Part shown: piece after piece, positions 1-5,034 of the stretch
Position numbering within the stretch: position 1 is the stretch's first letter
Layout of the letters: each line of letters begins with the position of its first letter
From: Gallionellaceae bacterium
GTDB taxonomy: Bacteria > Pseudomonadota > Gammaproteobacteria > Burkholderiales > Gallionellaceae
Length of the DNA: 5,034 nt
Direction: 5' to 3'
NCBI GenBank assembly: GCA_021731185.1
Contig: JAKFXW010000081.1
Coordinates: forward strand, 1 to 5,034
Notes under the pieces: model-generated
What the model saw: only the letters and a program-made list of their open reading frames with translations
What the model was told of the DNA's origin: nothing
The model's database searches: none
Position numbers and translations under genes: made by a program

Positions 1-6
1 ATAGCG

Positions 7-75
7 GATTGCGTGCCTTTGGTGGTGTCAACTTCTCAAGCTCACCAGAGCTTAGAGAATTGCCTACCTTTGGTG
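7..75. repeat. Imperfect 18-bp direct repeat flanking a hairpin, unidentified
   Basis: Positions 7-24 and 58-75 match at 15 of 18 bases, sharing ATTGC near the start and CCTTTGGTG at the end, at a period of 51 bp. The hairpin at 29-62 lies between them and its right arm runs into the second copy. The stretch 1-87 downstream of fmt shows no convincing gene. The plus frame beginning at base 3 stays open to a TAG at 120-122 and one minus frame is open throughout, but neither has a start or a recognisable family, and 87 bases is too short to judge. It may be the edge of a dispersed repeat. The repeat is directly visible; what it does is unknown. Confidence 0.5.
29..62. repeat. Bulged hairpin downstream of fmt
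   Basis: The arms at 29-43 and 48-62 are inverted copies around the 4-base loop ACCA. They form about 14 base pairs, with one unpaired base in each arm (C32 and A54). The six pairs next to the loop (AAGCTC/GAGCTT) are perfect. It lies 26 bp past the fmt stop codon, where a terminator could be expected. However, no T-run follows the stem in either direction, so it is not a canonical intrinsic terminator. It could be a processing or Rho-pausing structure, or part of the repeat at 7-75. Confidence 0.55.
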
Positions 76-87
76 CAACACAGCCAT

Positions 88-1092
88 TCATTCGTGCAGT
101 AGTTTTATGTCGCTATGTTTAGTAAAGGAATCGCCCGCGCGCAGCGTAAATCCGCGCATAAAATCAGCAGCGGGGAGGGCGCGGGCATTGGGGCGTTGTA
201 GCACTTCCAGGTAGATTGCGCCCTGACCGCAGACCACCAAAATGCCATGCTGGTCTATGGATAAAATAGTGCCTGGTTGTTTTATTTCAGGCTGATTGTC
301 CGAGTTAGTTTGTGCATCAGCTGTGTGTAATTTAGCCTGCCAGATTTTGATTGGAGTGGAGCCAAAATAAGTGTGCGCTACAGGAAAAGGATTGTAAGCA
401 CGCACGGCACGGCACACCTGTGTAGCCGAGGCAGACCAGTCGATCAGTGCTTCGGCCTTGCTCAGCTTGGCGGCATGGGTGGCTAGTTTATTATCTTGGG
501 CGATGGGGTGTAATTTTTTCTCAGGTAAATGTTGCAATGCTTCGATAATTGCCTCAGCACCCAACTCTGCCAGTTTGTCGTGCAGGGTTTGTGCCGTGTC
601 TTGTGTCGTAATGGGACAGCGTTTTTTAAGCAATATATCGCCTGTGTCTAAACCTGCATCCATTTGCATAATGGTGATACCCGTTTCTTCATCACCCGCC
701 AGAATTGCCCGCTGAATGGGTGCCGCACCCCGCCAGCGCGGCAACAAGGAGGCGTGAATATTCAAACAACCGAGGCGCGGCAGGGATAACACCGCTTGCG
801 GCAGGATTAAGCCATAGGCCGCTACCACCATGACATCTGCGGCGTAATCGCGCAGGGTTTGTTGAATATCTGCAGACTTTAGAGATGCGGGTTGCAGCAC
901 GGGTAAGCCATGTGACAAGGCAAGCTGCTTCACCGGACTGGCGGTTGTGTGCATCCCGCGTCCAGCCGGACGATCAGGCCTCGTTATCACGGCCACAACA
1001 TCATGGCGATGCCCCACAAGGGGACAATGTGCCAGCAATGCCTGCAAGGCGGTGGCTGCAAATTCAGGTGTGCCCGCGAATATAATTTTCAA
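88..1092 (-). CDS. fmt: Methionyl-tRNA formyltransferase, TTG start
   Basis: Cytoplasmic enzyme that uses 10-formyltetrahydrofolate to formylate the amino group of methionine on initiator tRNA. The 334-residue product has the N-terminal formyltransferase fold starting MKIIFAGTPEFAA and the folate/active-site segment NIHASLLPRWRGAAPIQ with N111 and H113. D149 in GLDTGD completes the catalytic triad of the family. The C-terminal OB-like domain begins around residue 207 (AKLSKAEALIDWS). The start codon is TTG (1092-1090). An in-frame TAA at 1113-1111 excludes a longer form, and the family's usual MK-I-FAG beginning fits this start. No good Shine-Dalgarno sequence precedes it. Residues 21-29 (AHCPLVGHR) replace what I recall as a three-residue loop in E. 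coli and Nitrosomonas Fmt. The extra bases coincide with the dispersed repeat at 1011-1030. The tail after residue 320 also looks about ten residues longer than usual. The gene is probably cotranscribed with def. Confidence 0.97.
   Translation of the reverse strand: MKIIFAGTPEFAATALQALLAHCPLVGHRHDVVAVITRPDRPAGRGMHTTASPVKQLALSHGLPVLQPASLKSADIQQTLRDYAADVMVVAAYGLILPQAVLSLPRLGCLNIHASLLPRWRGAAPIQRAILAGDEETGITIMQMDAGLDTGDILLKKRCPITTQDTAQTLHDKLAELGAEAIIEALQHLPEKKLHPIAQDNKLATHAAKLSKAEALIDWSASATQVCRAVRAYNPFPVAHTYFGSTPIKIWQAKLHTADAQTNSDNQPEIKQPGTILSIDQHGILVVCGQGAIYLEVLQRPNARALPAADFMRGFTLRAGDSFTKHSDIKLLHE
1011..1030 (+). repeat. REP-like dispersed repeat, copy 1 (inside fmt)
   Basis: This 20-base sequence begins GCCCCACAAG and ends GGGACAATGT. 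CCCC and GGGG can pair around an ACAA loop. It matches copy 2 at 1721-1740 in 19 of 20 bases and shares 17 consecutive bases with copy 3 at 3864-3880. Here it lies antisense to fmt and encodes residues 21-28 (AHCPLVGH), at the point where this Fmt appears six residues longer than relatives I remember. That suggests an 18-bp in-frame insertion. Confidence 0.7.
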
Positions 1093-1136
1093 AGTGAGAG
1101 TTTGATTTTTTTAGAGTGGACGCAGTAGGGGTGCAT
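1089..1136 (-). other. Possible 15-codon leader ORF overlapping the fmt start
   Basis: A small reading frame starts ATG at 1136-1134, encodes MHPYCVHSKKIKLSL, and stops at TGA (1091-1089). The stop overlaps the fmt TTG start codon. The overlap would allow translational coupling, which could help the weak TTG start. The ribosome binding site in front of it is poor (AAAGA just upstream), and an ORF this short is easily produced by chance. No homologue is recognised. It occupies most of the 68-bp def-fmt gap, which otherwise shows nothing. Confidence 0.15.
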
Positions 1137-1160
1137 TTCTTTGAGGGTTGTCTTAAAAAA

Positions 1161-1664
1161 TCAGGCCAATTGGCGCAGCTGCTTTTTAATTTTCGCCTTC
1201 AAGCGGGTTTGTTTGAGCATGGAAAGGTATTCCACAAAAACGCGACCCTTTAGATGGTCGATTTCATGTTGTATGCAAGTTGCCAGCATGCCTTGGGCTT
1301 CCAGCATGAACACCTTCCCCTGTTCATTGAGTGCGCGTACGGTTACGCGCTCGGCGCGACGCACTTTTTCATATACGTCTGGCACGGATAAACATCCTTC
1401 TTCACATTCACTTTCGCCGCTGCTGAGGATAATCTGTGGGTTAATGAAAACTTGTAATTGATCTTGTGTGGTGGAAATGTCCAGCACAATTACCTGCTGA
1501 TGCACATCGACTTGCGTCGCAGCCAAACCTATGCCCGGCGCAGCATACATGGTTTCCGCCAAGTCTCGCACAAGTTGGCGGATTTCGGCGGTTACCGTTG
1601 GCACGGGCTTGGCTATCGTGTGCAAACGTTTATCCGGGTATTGTAGAATTGTGAGAATTGCCAT
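1161..1664 (-). CDS. def: Peptide deformylase
   Basis: Cytoplasmic metalloenzyme that removes the formyl group from the N-terminal methionine of new proteins, so that methionine aminopeptidase can act. The 167-residue product has all three family motifs: GIGLAATQ (residues 44-51), EEGCLSVP (88-95) and QHEIDHL (132-138). The metal ligands are C91, H133 and H137, and the catalytic base is E134. The order of motifs and the length match the E. coli type. The ATG at 1664-1662 gives the usual beginning MAILTILQYPD. The Shine-Dalgarno sequence upstream is weak. The gene is first in a leftward pair with fmt, whose product makes the group that Def removes; the gap is 68 bp. Its promoter must lie in the 1665-1841 region shared with the divergent LysM gene. 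Confidence 0.97.
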   Translation of the reverse strand: MAILTILQYPDKRLHTIAKPVPTVTAEIRQLVRDLAETMYAAPGIGLAATQVDVHQQVIVLDISTTQDQLQVFINPQIILSSGESECEEGCLSVPDVYEKVRRAERVTVRALNEQGKVFMLEAQGMLATCIQHEIDHLKGRVFVEYLSMLKQTRLKAKIKKQLRQLA

Positions 1665-1701
1665 AAATGCTTGCTAATTTAAAAGACTAGGGGCAGAATT
1701 T

Positions 1702-1720
1702 AATCCTTCGCACGAAGATT
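1702..1720. repeat. Small dyad next to repeat copy 2
   Basis: AATCCTTCG and CGAAGATT are inverted around CA, giving eight pairs with one bulged C. It directly abuts, and shares its last three bases with, the dyad at 1718-1738. The two may form one composite element of about 37 bp. The loop is only two bases, so the innermost pair or pairs would probably open in a real hairpin. Confidence 0.45.
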
Positions 1721-1740
1721 GCCCCACAGGGGGACAATGT
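1718..1740 (+). repeat. REP-like dispersed repeat, copy 2 (intergenic)
   Basis: Positions 1721-1740 match copy 1 (1011-1030) in 19 of 20 bases; the difference is G for A at 1729. With its left flank the copy forms the best hairpin of the three. ATTGCCCC (1718-1725) pairs with GGGG and CAAT (1730-1733 and 1735-1738) across a four-base loop, with one bulged A at 1734. No T-run follows on either strand, so a terminator role is unlikely, and it lies between two divergent genes where none is needed. It could instead be a REP-like element or a regulator binding site. Confidence 0.7.
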
Positions 1741-1763
1741 GTTGCATATGTGCTTGCGTCGTC

Positions 1764-1783
1764 CCGTTTTTTATTAAAAGCGG
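1764..1783. repeat. AT-rich dyad upstream of the LysM gene
   Basis: CCGTTTT (1764-1770) is inverted as AAAA-G-CGG (1776-1783), giving seven pairs with one bulged G around the loop TTATT. It lies about 60-80 bp before the LysM gene start, a place where an operator could sit. No known regulator site is recognised, and a dyad this weak may be chance. Confidence 0.3.
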
Positions 1784-1810
1784 TCTCATGCAAATTCAAG
1801 CGACACCTAT

Positions 1811-1828
1811 ATAAATGGTATAAATGGT
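1811..1828 (+). repeat. 9-bp tandem duplication before the LysM start
   Basis: ATAAATGGT occurs twice without interruption (1811-1819, 1820-1828) and a partial third unit, AAAT, follows. Each unit contains an ATG. The first (1815) meets a stop after one further codon. The second (1824) is in frame with the LysM gene and opens a reading frame six codons longer than the start chosen here. The duplication therefore creates decoy start codons close to the real one. Confidence 0.6.
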
Positions 1829-1832
1829 AAAT

Positions 1833-1836
1833 AGGA
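1833..1836 (+). promoter_or_regulatory. Ribosome binding site that decides the LysM start
   Basis: AGGA lies five bases before the ATG at 1842. The alternative ATG at 1824 has only AT-rich sequence before it. Starting at 1842 also puts a normal signal peptide at the very N-terminus. Confidence 0.55.
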
Positions 1837-1841
1837 TACTC

Positions 1842-2942
1842 ATGAACAAGATTATTATATCGCTGATTTGTTGCTTGTTGCCTACCTTTGTCTTAGCCGA
1901 AACGCTGCAGCTTCGTGAAGATGCGCCAGACCGTCACATCGTGGTGAAGGGTGACACCTTGTGGGACATCTCCTCCAAGTTTCTCAAAGACCCGTGGCAA
2001 TGGCCAAAAATATGGGGAATGAACAGGGAGATAGTAGAAGACCCGCACTGGATTTTTCCCGGCGAAATTATTTTGCTGGATCGAGCCACCAACACACTGA
2101 GCGTTGCGCAACCGATCAGCACAACAAATGGCAAAACCGAGAGCACCACGGGTAGTGCGGGCGCAGCGGCTGGAAGCGGCAGATCAGGAGCGGATCTGTC
2201 CAATGCGGTGAAGCTTTCCCCTTCCGTTCGAGTGGAGCGCAGCGCGCATGATGCAATTCCCAGTATACCTGCCAGTGCCATAGGGCCATTCCTCAGTCGA
2301 CCATTGGTTATTGAAGAGGATGGTATGAAAGATGCACCCGCGATAGTGGGTACTTTTGAGAAGCGTGTGATGTTGGGTGATGACGACATTGCTTATGTGA
2401 GTAATTTACCTCAGGACAAGGGTTTGATATGGCAAGTTTACCGTCCGGGTAAAGCGTTGATTGATCCGGAGAGTGGTGATACTTTGGGATATGAGGCTAA
2501 TTATCTAGGCAATGCGAAAGTTGAGAAATTTGCCGACATCAGCACAATGAGAATCACGGATGCCCTGAAGGAGATACGCAAGGGTGATCGACTGGCTTAT
2601 GCTACAAGTATGATGCCTATTAATTATTCACCCCATGCGCCAGAAAAAGAAATTGTTGCTCGGATTGTCTCGATCTATGGAGAAGATGGGAGAAAGCAAG
2701 CAGGACAATACTCAGTGGTGACGCTTAATAAAGGTCAGCGAGATGGCTTGGAAAACGGGCATGTGCTGGCACTTTACCGCAAGGGCGAGGTGTTGAAGAA
2801 ACGGTGGTCAGATGACATCGTCCTGCCGGATGTGCGGTATGGCTTGCTGTTTGTATTCCGCACTTTTGAGAAGCTGTCCTATGCATTAATTATGCAAACG
2901 CGACTGCCCGTAGAAATGCAGGACAGTGCCCGCACCCCGTAA
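1842..2942 (+). CDS. Secreted LysM-domain protein
   Basis: Exported protein of 366 residues, probably binding peptidoglycan in the periplasm. Residues 1-19 form a signal peptide: one lysine, a hydrophobic core and a likely cleavage after VLA, before ETLQ. Residues 32-80 are a LysM domain (VVKGDTLWDIS, then PHWIFPGEIILLD). A low-complexity Gly/Ala/Ser linker follows at about 98-120. The remaining 240 residues are a conserved-looking region that includes LNKGQRDGLENGHVLALY (295-312) and GLLFVFRTFEKLSYALI (334-350). I recall that pattern from LysM proteins encoded next to dprA in Betaproteobacteria, but their precise function is not known to me. I see no lytic-enzyme motif. The cysteines at 10-11 lie in the signal core and do not form a good lipobox. 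The start at 1842 is preferred to 1824. The stop lies 25 bp before dprA, so cotranscription is likely. Confidence 0.88.
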   Translation: MNKIIISLICCLLPTFVLAETLQLREDAPDRHIVVKGDTLWDISSKFLKDPWQWPKIWGMNREIVEDPHWIFPGEIILLDRATNTLSVAQPISTTNGKTESTTGSAGAAAGSGRSGADLSNAVKLSPSVRVERSAHDAIPSIPASAIGPFLSRPLVIEEDGMKDAPAIVGTFEKRVMLGDDDIAYVSNLPQDKGLIWQVYRPGKALIDPESGDTLGYEANYLGNAKVEKFADISTMRITDALKEIRKGDRLAYATSMMPINYSPHAPEKEIVARIVSIYGEDGRKQAGQYSVVTLNKGQRDGLENGHVLALYRKGEVLKKRWSDDIVLPDVRYGLLFVFRTFEKLSYALIMQTRLPVEMQDSARTP

Positions 2943-2967
2943 CGTTTGATTATTTCCGAACCCGCAG

Positions 2968-4077
2968 ATGTTTAAAGACGCAGAACTCGCGTCATGGCTG
3001 GCCTTCAACCAAATCTCCGGATTGGGTAACGAAGGCCAGCGTCGTTTGTTGCAAGCATTTGGCAGCCCCACCCAGGTTTTTGCGGCCTCGGTGCTGGCTT
3101 TACAACAGTTTGTAAAACCCGCAATCGCCTCTGCCATCGCGCAGGGGTGGGACGAAGCAGCCTTGGCTCCTACAGCGGAATGGTTGAATGATCCACTGAA
3201 TCACGTAATCACTTTGGCCGATACGGATTACCCGCAAATTTTGCTTAATTTGGCTGACCCGCCCATCATGCTTTTTGCCAAGGGACGACGCGAACTGTTA
3301 AATCAACCCGCGCTGGCTATCGTCGGTAGCCGTCATGCCACACCGCAAGGAGTCAGTAACGCCGAGGCGTTTGCACTCGCCATCAGCACCGCCGGACTGT
3401 GCGTAGTCAGCGGGCTGGCGCACGGTATTGATGCCGCTGCACATCGTGGCGGATTACGTGGGAAAGGCAGCAGCATCGCGGTGGTGGGAACGGGTCTGGA
3501 CAAAGTTTATCCCGCTGCTAATCGGCAACTGGCACATCAATTAGCCACAGAAGGCGTGCTGGTTTCAGAGTTTCCCTTAGGCACGCCTCCATTAGCCGCA
3601 AATTTTCCGCGTCGCAATCGGATTATCAGTGGCCTGAGCCTGGGTTGTCTGGTGGTGGAGGCATCTTTACAAAGTGGCTCGTTGATTACTGCTCGCACGG
3701 CACTGGAACAAGGCCGTGATGTGTTTGCTATTCCTGGATCAATCCATTCGCCGCAAGCTAAAGGTTGCCATCATTTGATCAATCAAGGTGCAAAGCTGGT
3801 TGAGTCGGCGCAGGATATTTTAGAAGAACTGGGACATATGATTGCCGGGGGCGCGGCCCCACTCCCACAAGGGGACAATGAAGGGGACAATGTAATCGTA
3901 AATACGCCCGATGAACATCCGCTATTTGCCCATATGAGCTTTGATCCCATCGACATCAATACCCTATGCCAACTCAGTGGCTTGTCGGTCGAGGCATTAT
4001 CAGCCAGCTTGTTACAACTGGAACTGGATGGTATTGTTGCCCCCCTGCCTGGCGGCTTGTATCAGCGCATAGGCTAA
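2968..4077 (+). CDS. dprA: DNA-processing protein DprA (Smf)
   Basis: Cytoplasmic single-stranded-DNA-binding protein that protects incoming DNA during natural transformation and loads RecA on it; it is also widely kept in bacteria not known to be competent. Of 369 residues, about 1-60 form a helical N-terminal region with ISGLG (16-20). A Rossmann-like core runs from about 80 to 290, with IVGSRHATPQG (118-128), SGLAHGIDAAAHRGGL (148-163), GTGLDKVYP (174-182) and NFPRRNRIISGLS (212-224). SGSLITARTALEQGRDVFAIPGS (236-258) is also in the core. A winged-helix domain follows at about 318-369. The linker between them holds LPQGDNEGDN (299-308), encoded by repeat copy 3 and a 12-bp duplication. The ATG at 2968 gives a normal N-terminus but has a poor Shine-Dalgarno sequence. 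All core motifs look intact. topA follows after 36 bp, with no smg gene between. Confidence 0.96.
   Translation: MFKDAELASWLAFNQISGLGNEGQRRLLQAFGSPTQVFAASVLALQQFVKPAIASAIAQGWDEAALAPTAEWLNDPLNHVITLADTDYPQILLNLADPPIMLFAKGRRELLNQPALAIVGSRHATPQGVSNAEAFALAISTAGLCVVSGLAHGIDAAAHRGGLRGKGSSIAVVGTGLDKVYPAANRQLAHQLATEGVLVSEFPLGTPPLAANFPRRNRIISGLSLGCLVVEASLQSGSLITARTALEQGRDVFAIPGSIHSPQAKGCHHLINQGAKLVESAQDILEELGHMIAGGAAPLPQGDNEGDNVIVNTPDEHPLFAHMSFDPIDINTLCQLSGLSVEALSASLLQLELDGIVAPLPGGLYQRIG
3864..3880 (+). repeat. REP-like dispersed repeat, copy 3 (inside dprA)
   Basis: These 17 bases are identical to 1013-1029 (copy 1). The left arm is shorter than in the other copies (CCC preceded by T), so the hairpin is weaker. 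It is sense to dprA and encodes part of LPQGDN in the interdomain linker, a part of DprA that varies in sequence and length and so should tolerate insertions. Confidence 0.65.
3869..3892 (+). repeat. 12-bp perfect tandem duplication in dprA
   Basis: AAGGGGACAATG occurs twice in a row (3869-3880, 3881-3892). The unit is four codons long and so keeps the dprA frame, giving GDNEGDN (residues 302-308). The duplicated unit is exactly the right half of repeat copy 3, which suggests slippage or partial duplication after the repeat arrived. Confidence 0.85.
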
Positions 4078-4106
4078 TTTTTCATCTGAACTCATAACTT
4101 TATATC

Positions 4107-4113
4107 CACCTCC
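4107..4113 (+). other. Anti-Shine-Dalgarno-like sequence before topA
   Basis: CACCTCC directly abuts the topA ATG. It has the same sense as the 3' end of 16S rRNA (CACCUCC), so it cannot pair with the ribosome and topA has no Shine-Dalgarno sequence. Translation may depend on coupling to dprA or on an unstructured AT-rich leader (4078-4105). Read on the other strand it is GGAGGTG, 11 bases before the ATG of a 27-codon antisense frame (4095-4012) that I do not accept as a gene. Confidence 0.4.
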
Positions 4114-5034
4114 ATGGCAAATAATTTATTGATTGTTGAATCTCCGGCCAAGGCCGCGACCCTGAAAAAATATCTGGGTAAGGATTTTGAAGTGCTGGCG
4201 ACCTATGGTCATGTGCGTGACCTCATCCCAAAAACGGGCGCAATTGATACCGAAAATAATTTCGCCATGCAGTACGAAGTGATTACGCGCAACAGTAAAC
4301 ATGTGGATGCCATCGCCCGTGCCGCAGCAGCGGCGGATCATATTTATCTCGCGCCTGATCCGGATCGTGAAGGAGAGGCTATCGCCTGGCATGTGGCTGA
4401 ATTGCTCAAGGCCCGTCGCGGCATGAAAAATAAAGATATACAGCGCGTGGTGTTTTATGAAATCACCCAAACTGCGGTGCGCGATGCAGTCGCGAATCCG
4501 CGTGCTATTTCTATTCCCCTGGTGAATGCGCAGCAAGCGCGGCGTGCATTGGATTATCTGGTCGGATTTAATTTGTCGCCATTACTGTGGCGCAAGATAC
4601 GTCCCGGTCTTTCAGCAGGGCGTGTGCAAAGCCCGGCACTGCGTTTGATTGTTGAGCGCGAGTTGGAAATCGAAGCGTTTCGCTCGCAGGAATATTGGTC
4701 GGTGCATCTCGACAGCCAAAAAAACAGCATTCCATTCAGTGCCCGGTTATTTCAATATCAAGGCAAAAAGTTGGAACAATTAAGTATTCCCAACGAAGCC
4801 GAATACAACAAAATTATTGGCAATATTCAGAACGCAAAGCTGCCTCCGCGCGTGGTGCGCGTAGAGAAAAAGGCCAAGCAACGTCATGCCGCCGCGCCTT
4901 TTACTACCTCAACCATGCAGCAGGAGGCGGCGCGTAAACTGGGTATGTCGGCAGATCGCACCATGCGCATCGCGCAGCAATTATATGAAGGTATCGACAT
5001 TGGCGGGCAAACTGTCGGCTTGATTACCTATATG
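4114..5034 (+). CDS. topA: DNA topoisomerase I, 5' part
   Basis: Type IA topoisomerase that relaxes negatively supercoiled DNA by cutting one strand through a 5'-phosphotyrosine. The reading frame is open for 307 codons to the window edge, about a third of a usual proteobacterial TopA. Visible parts are the Toprim domain, with LLIVESPAKAATLKKYLG (5-22), E9 and the metal-binding DPDREGE (D82, D84, E86). The core follows with NAQQARRALDYLVGF (138-152) and LSAGRVQSPALRLIVERE (166-183). Then come APFTTSTMQQEAARKLG (261-277) and GLITYM, whose Y306 is the expected catalytic tyrosine. The window ends one codon later, so the rest of the gate domain and any C-terminal zinc fingers are not seen. The start at ATG 4114 fits the family's MxxxLxIVESPxKA beginning despite the missing ribosome binding site. 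It is probably in an operon with dprA. Confidence 0.97.
   Translation, partial: MANNLLIVESPAKAATLKKYLGKDFEVLATYGHVRDLIPKTGAIDTENNFAMQYEVITRNSKHVDAIARAAAAADHIYLAPDPDREGEAIAWHVAELLKARRGMKNKDIQRVVFYEITQTAVRDAVANPRAISIPLVNAQQARRALDYLVGFNLSPLLWRKIRPGLSAGRVQSPALRLIVERELEIEAFRSQEYWSVHLDSQKNSIPFSARLFQYQGKKLEQLSIPNEAEYNKIIGNIQNAKLPPRVVRVEKKAKQRHAAAPFTTSTMQQEAARKLGMSADRTMRIAQQLYEGIDIGGQTVGLITYM

Larger units (their letters stand above)
1665..1841. promoter_or_regulatory. Divergent intergenic region between def and the LysM gene
   Basis: These 177 bp must hold the promoter of the leftward def-fmt pair and probably that of the rightward LysM-dprA-topA group. It contains three small dyads (1702-1720, 1718-1738, 1764-1783), one copy of the dispersed repeat and a 9-bp tandem repeat next to the LysM start. 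TATAAA at 1810-1815 resembles a -10 box for rightward transcription, but no convincing -35 box lies 16-18 bp before it. I see no clear leftward promoter. The regulatory role follows from gene orientation only. Confidence 0.55.

Noticed and set aside
29..62. The hairpin past the fmt stop as an intrinsic terminator.
   Set aside because: No T-run follows the stem in the direction of fmt transcription (ACACCACC follows), and both arms contain bulges.
7..75. An integron attC recombination site, suggested by the bulged hairpin.
   Set aside because: The expected RYYYAAC and GTTRRRY ends are not present at the base of the stem, and no cassette gene or integrase is seen.
609..618. AATGGGACAG in fmt and GCAGGACAATA near 2699 as further partial copies of the dispersed repeat.
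   Set aside because: They share only six to seven consecutive bases with the core and lack the CCC arm, so they are no better than chance.
1934..2389. A 151-codon minus-strand open frame opposite the LysM gene.
   Set aside because: The plus-strand frame has a signal peptide, a LysM domain and a ribosome binding site. The antisense translation shows no recognisable domain.
1011..3892. A CRISPR array formed by the recurring sequence.
   Set aside because: The three copies are hundreds to thousands of bases apart with genes between them. Spacing is irregular, there are no spacers and there is no cas gene.
4012..4095. A 27-codon minus-strand frame (begins MSSDEKLAYAL) with GGAGGTG upstream, antisense to the dprA end.
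   Set aside because: It is short, the SD-like sequence is 11 bases from the ATG and overlaps the topA start region, and it runs antisense to a conserved dprA domain. Chance is the simpler explanation.
4126..4536. A 136-codon minus-strand open frame within topA.
   Set aside because: It lies wholly antisense to the intact Toprim region of topA and its translation resembles no family. It is a shadow of the real gene.

Overview
The window is an ordinary housekeeping stretch of a Gram-negative chromosome. A divergent block, def-fmt leftward and LysM protein-dprA-topA rightward around a shared intergenic region, is an arrangement I associate with Betaproteobacteria. The protein sequences resemble that class (perhaps Nitrosomonadales), but this is an inference from remembered families and not from a search.

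Layout: positions 1-87 hold no supportable gene, only an imperfect hairpin flanked by an 18-bp direct repeat. On the minus strand, def (peptide deformylase, 1161-1664) is followed by fmt (Met-tRNA formyltransferase, 88-1092), so the enzymes that add and remove the N-formyl group are transcribed together. Between them is a 68-bp gap, and fmt begins with a TTG codon. Positions 1665-1841 are a divergent intergenic region with three small dyads and a 9-bp tandem repeat. On the plus strand come a secreted LysM-domain protein (1842-2942), dprA (2968-4077) and the 5' part of topA (4114 to the window end). topA is cut one codon after its catalytic tyrosine. The gaps of 25 and 36 bp suggest a single operon. 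No smg (DUF494) gene lies between dprA and topA, although one is often found there.

The most notable signal is a roughly 20-bp GC-rich palindromic sequence (core CCCACAAGGGGACAATG, or one base different) that occurs three times in the same orientation. One copy is inside fmt, where it coincides with an apparent six-residue insertion. One is in the def/LysM intergenic region, where it forms an 8-bp hairpin with one bulge. One is inside the dprA linker, where its right half is tandemly duplicated. This looks like a dispersed REP-like element that is tolerated in frame inside essential genes. I found no CRISPR array, RNA gene, insertion sequence or defence system.
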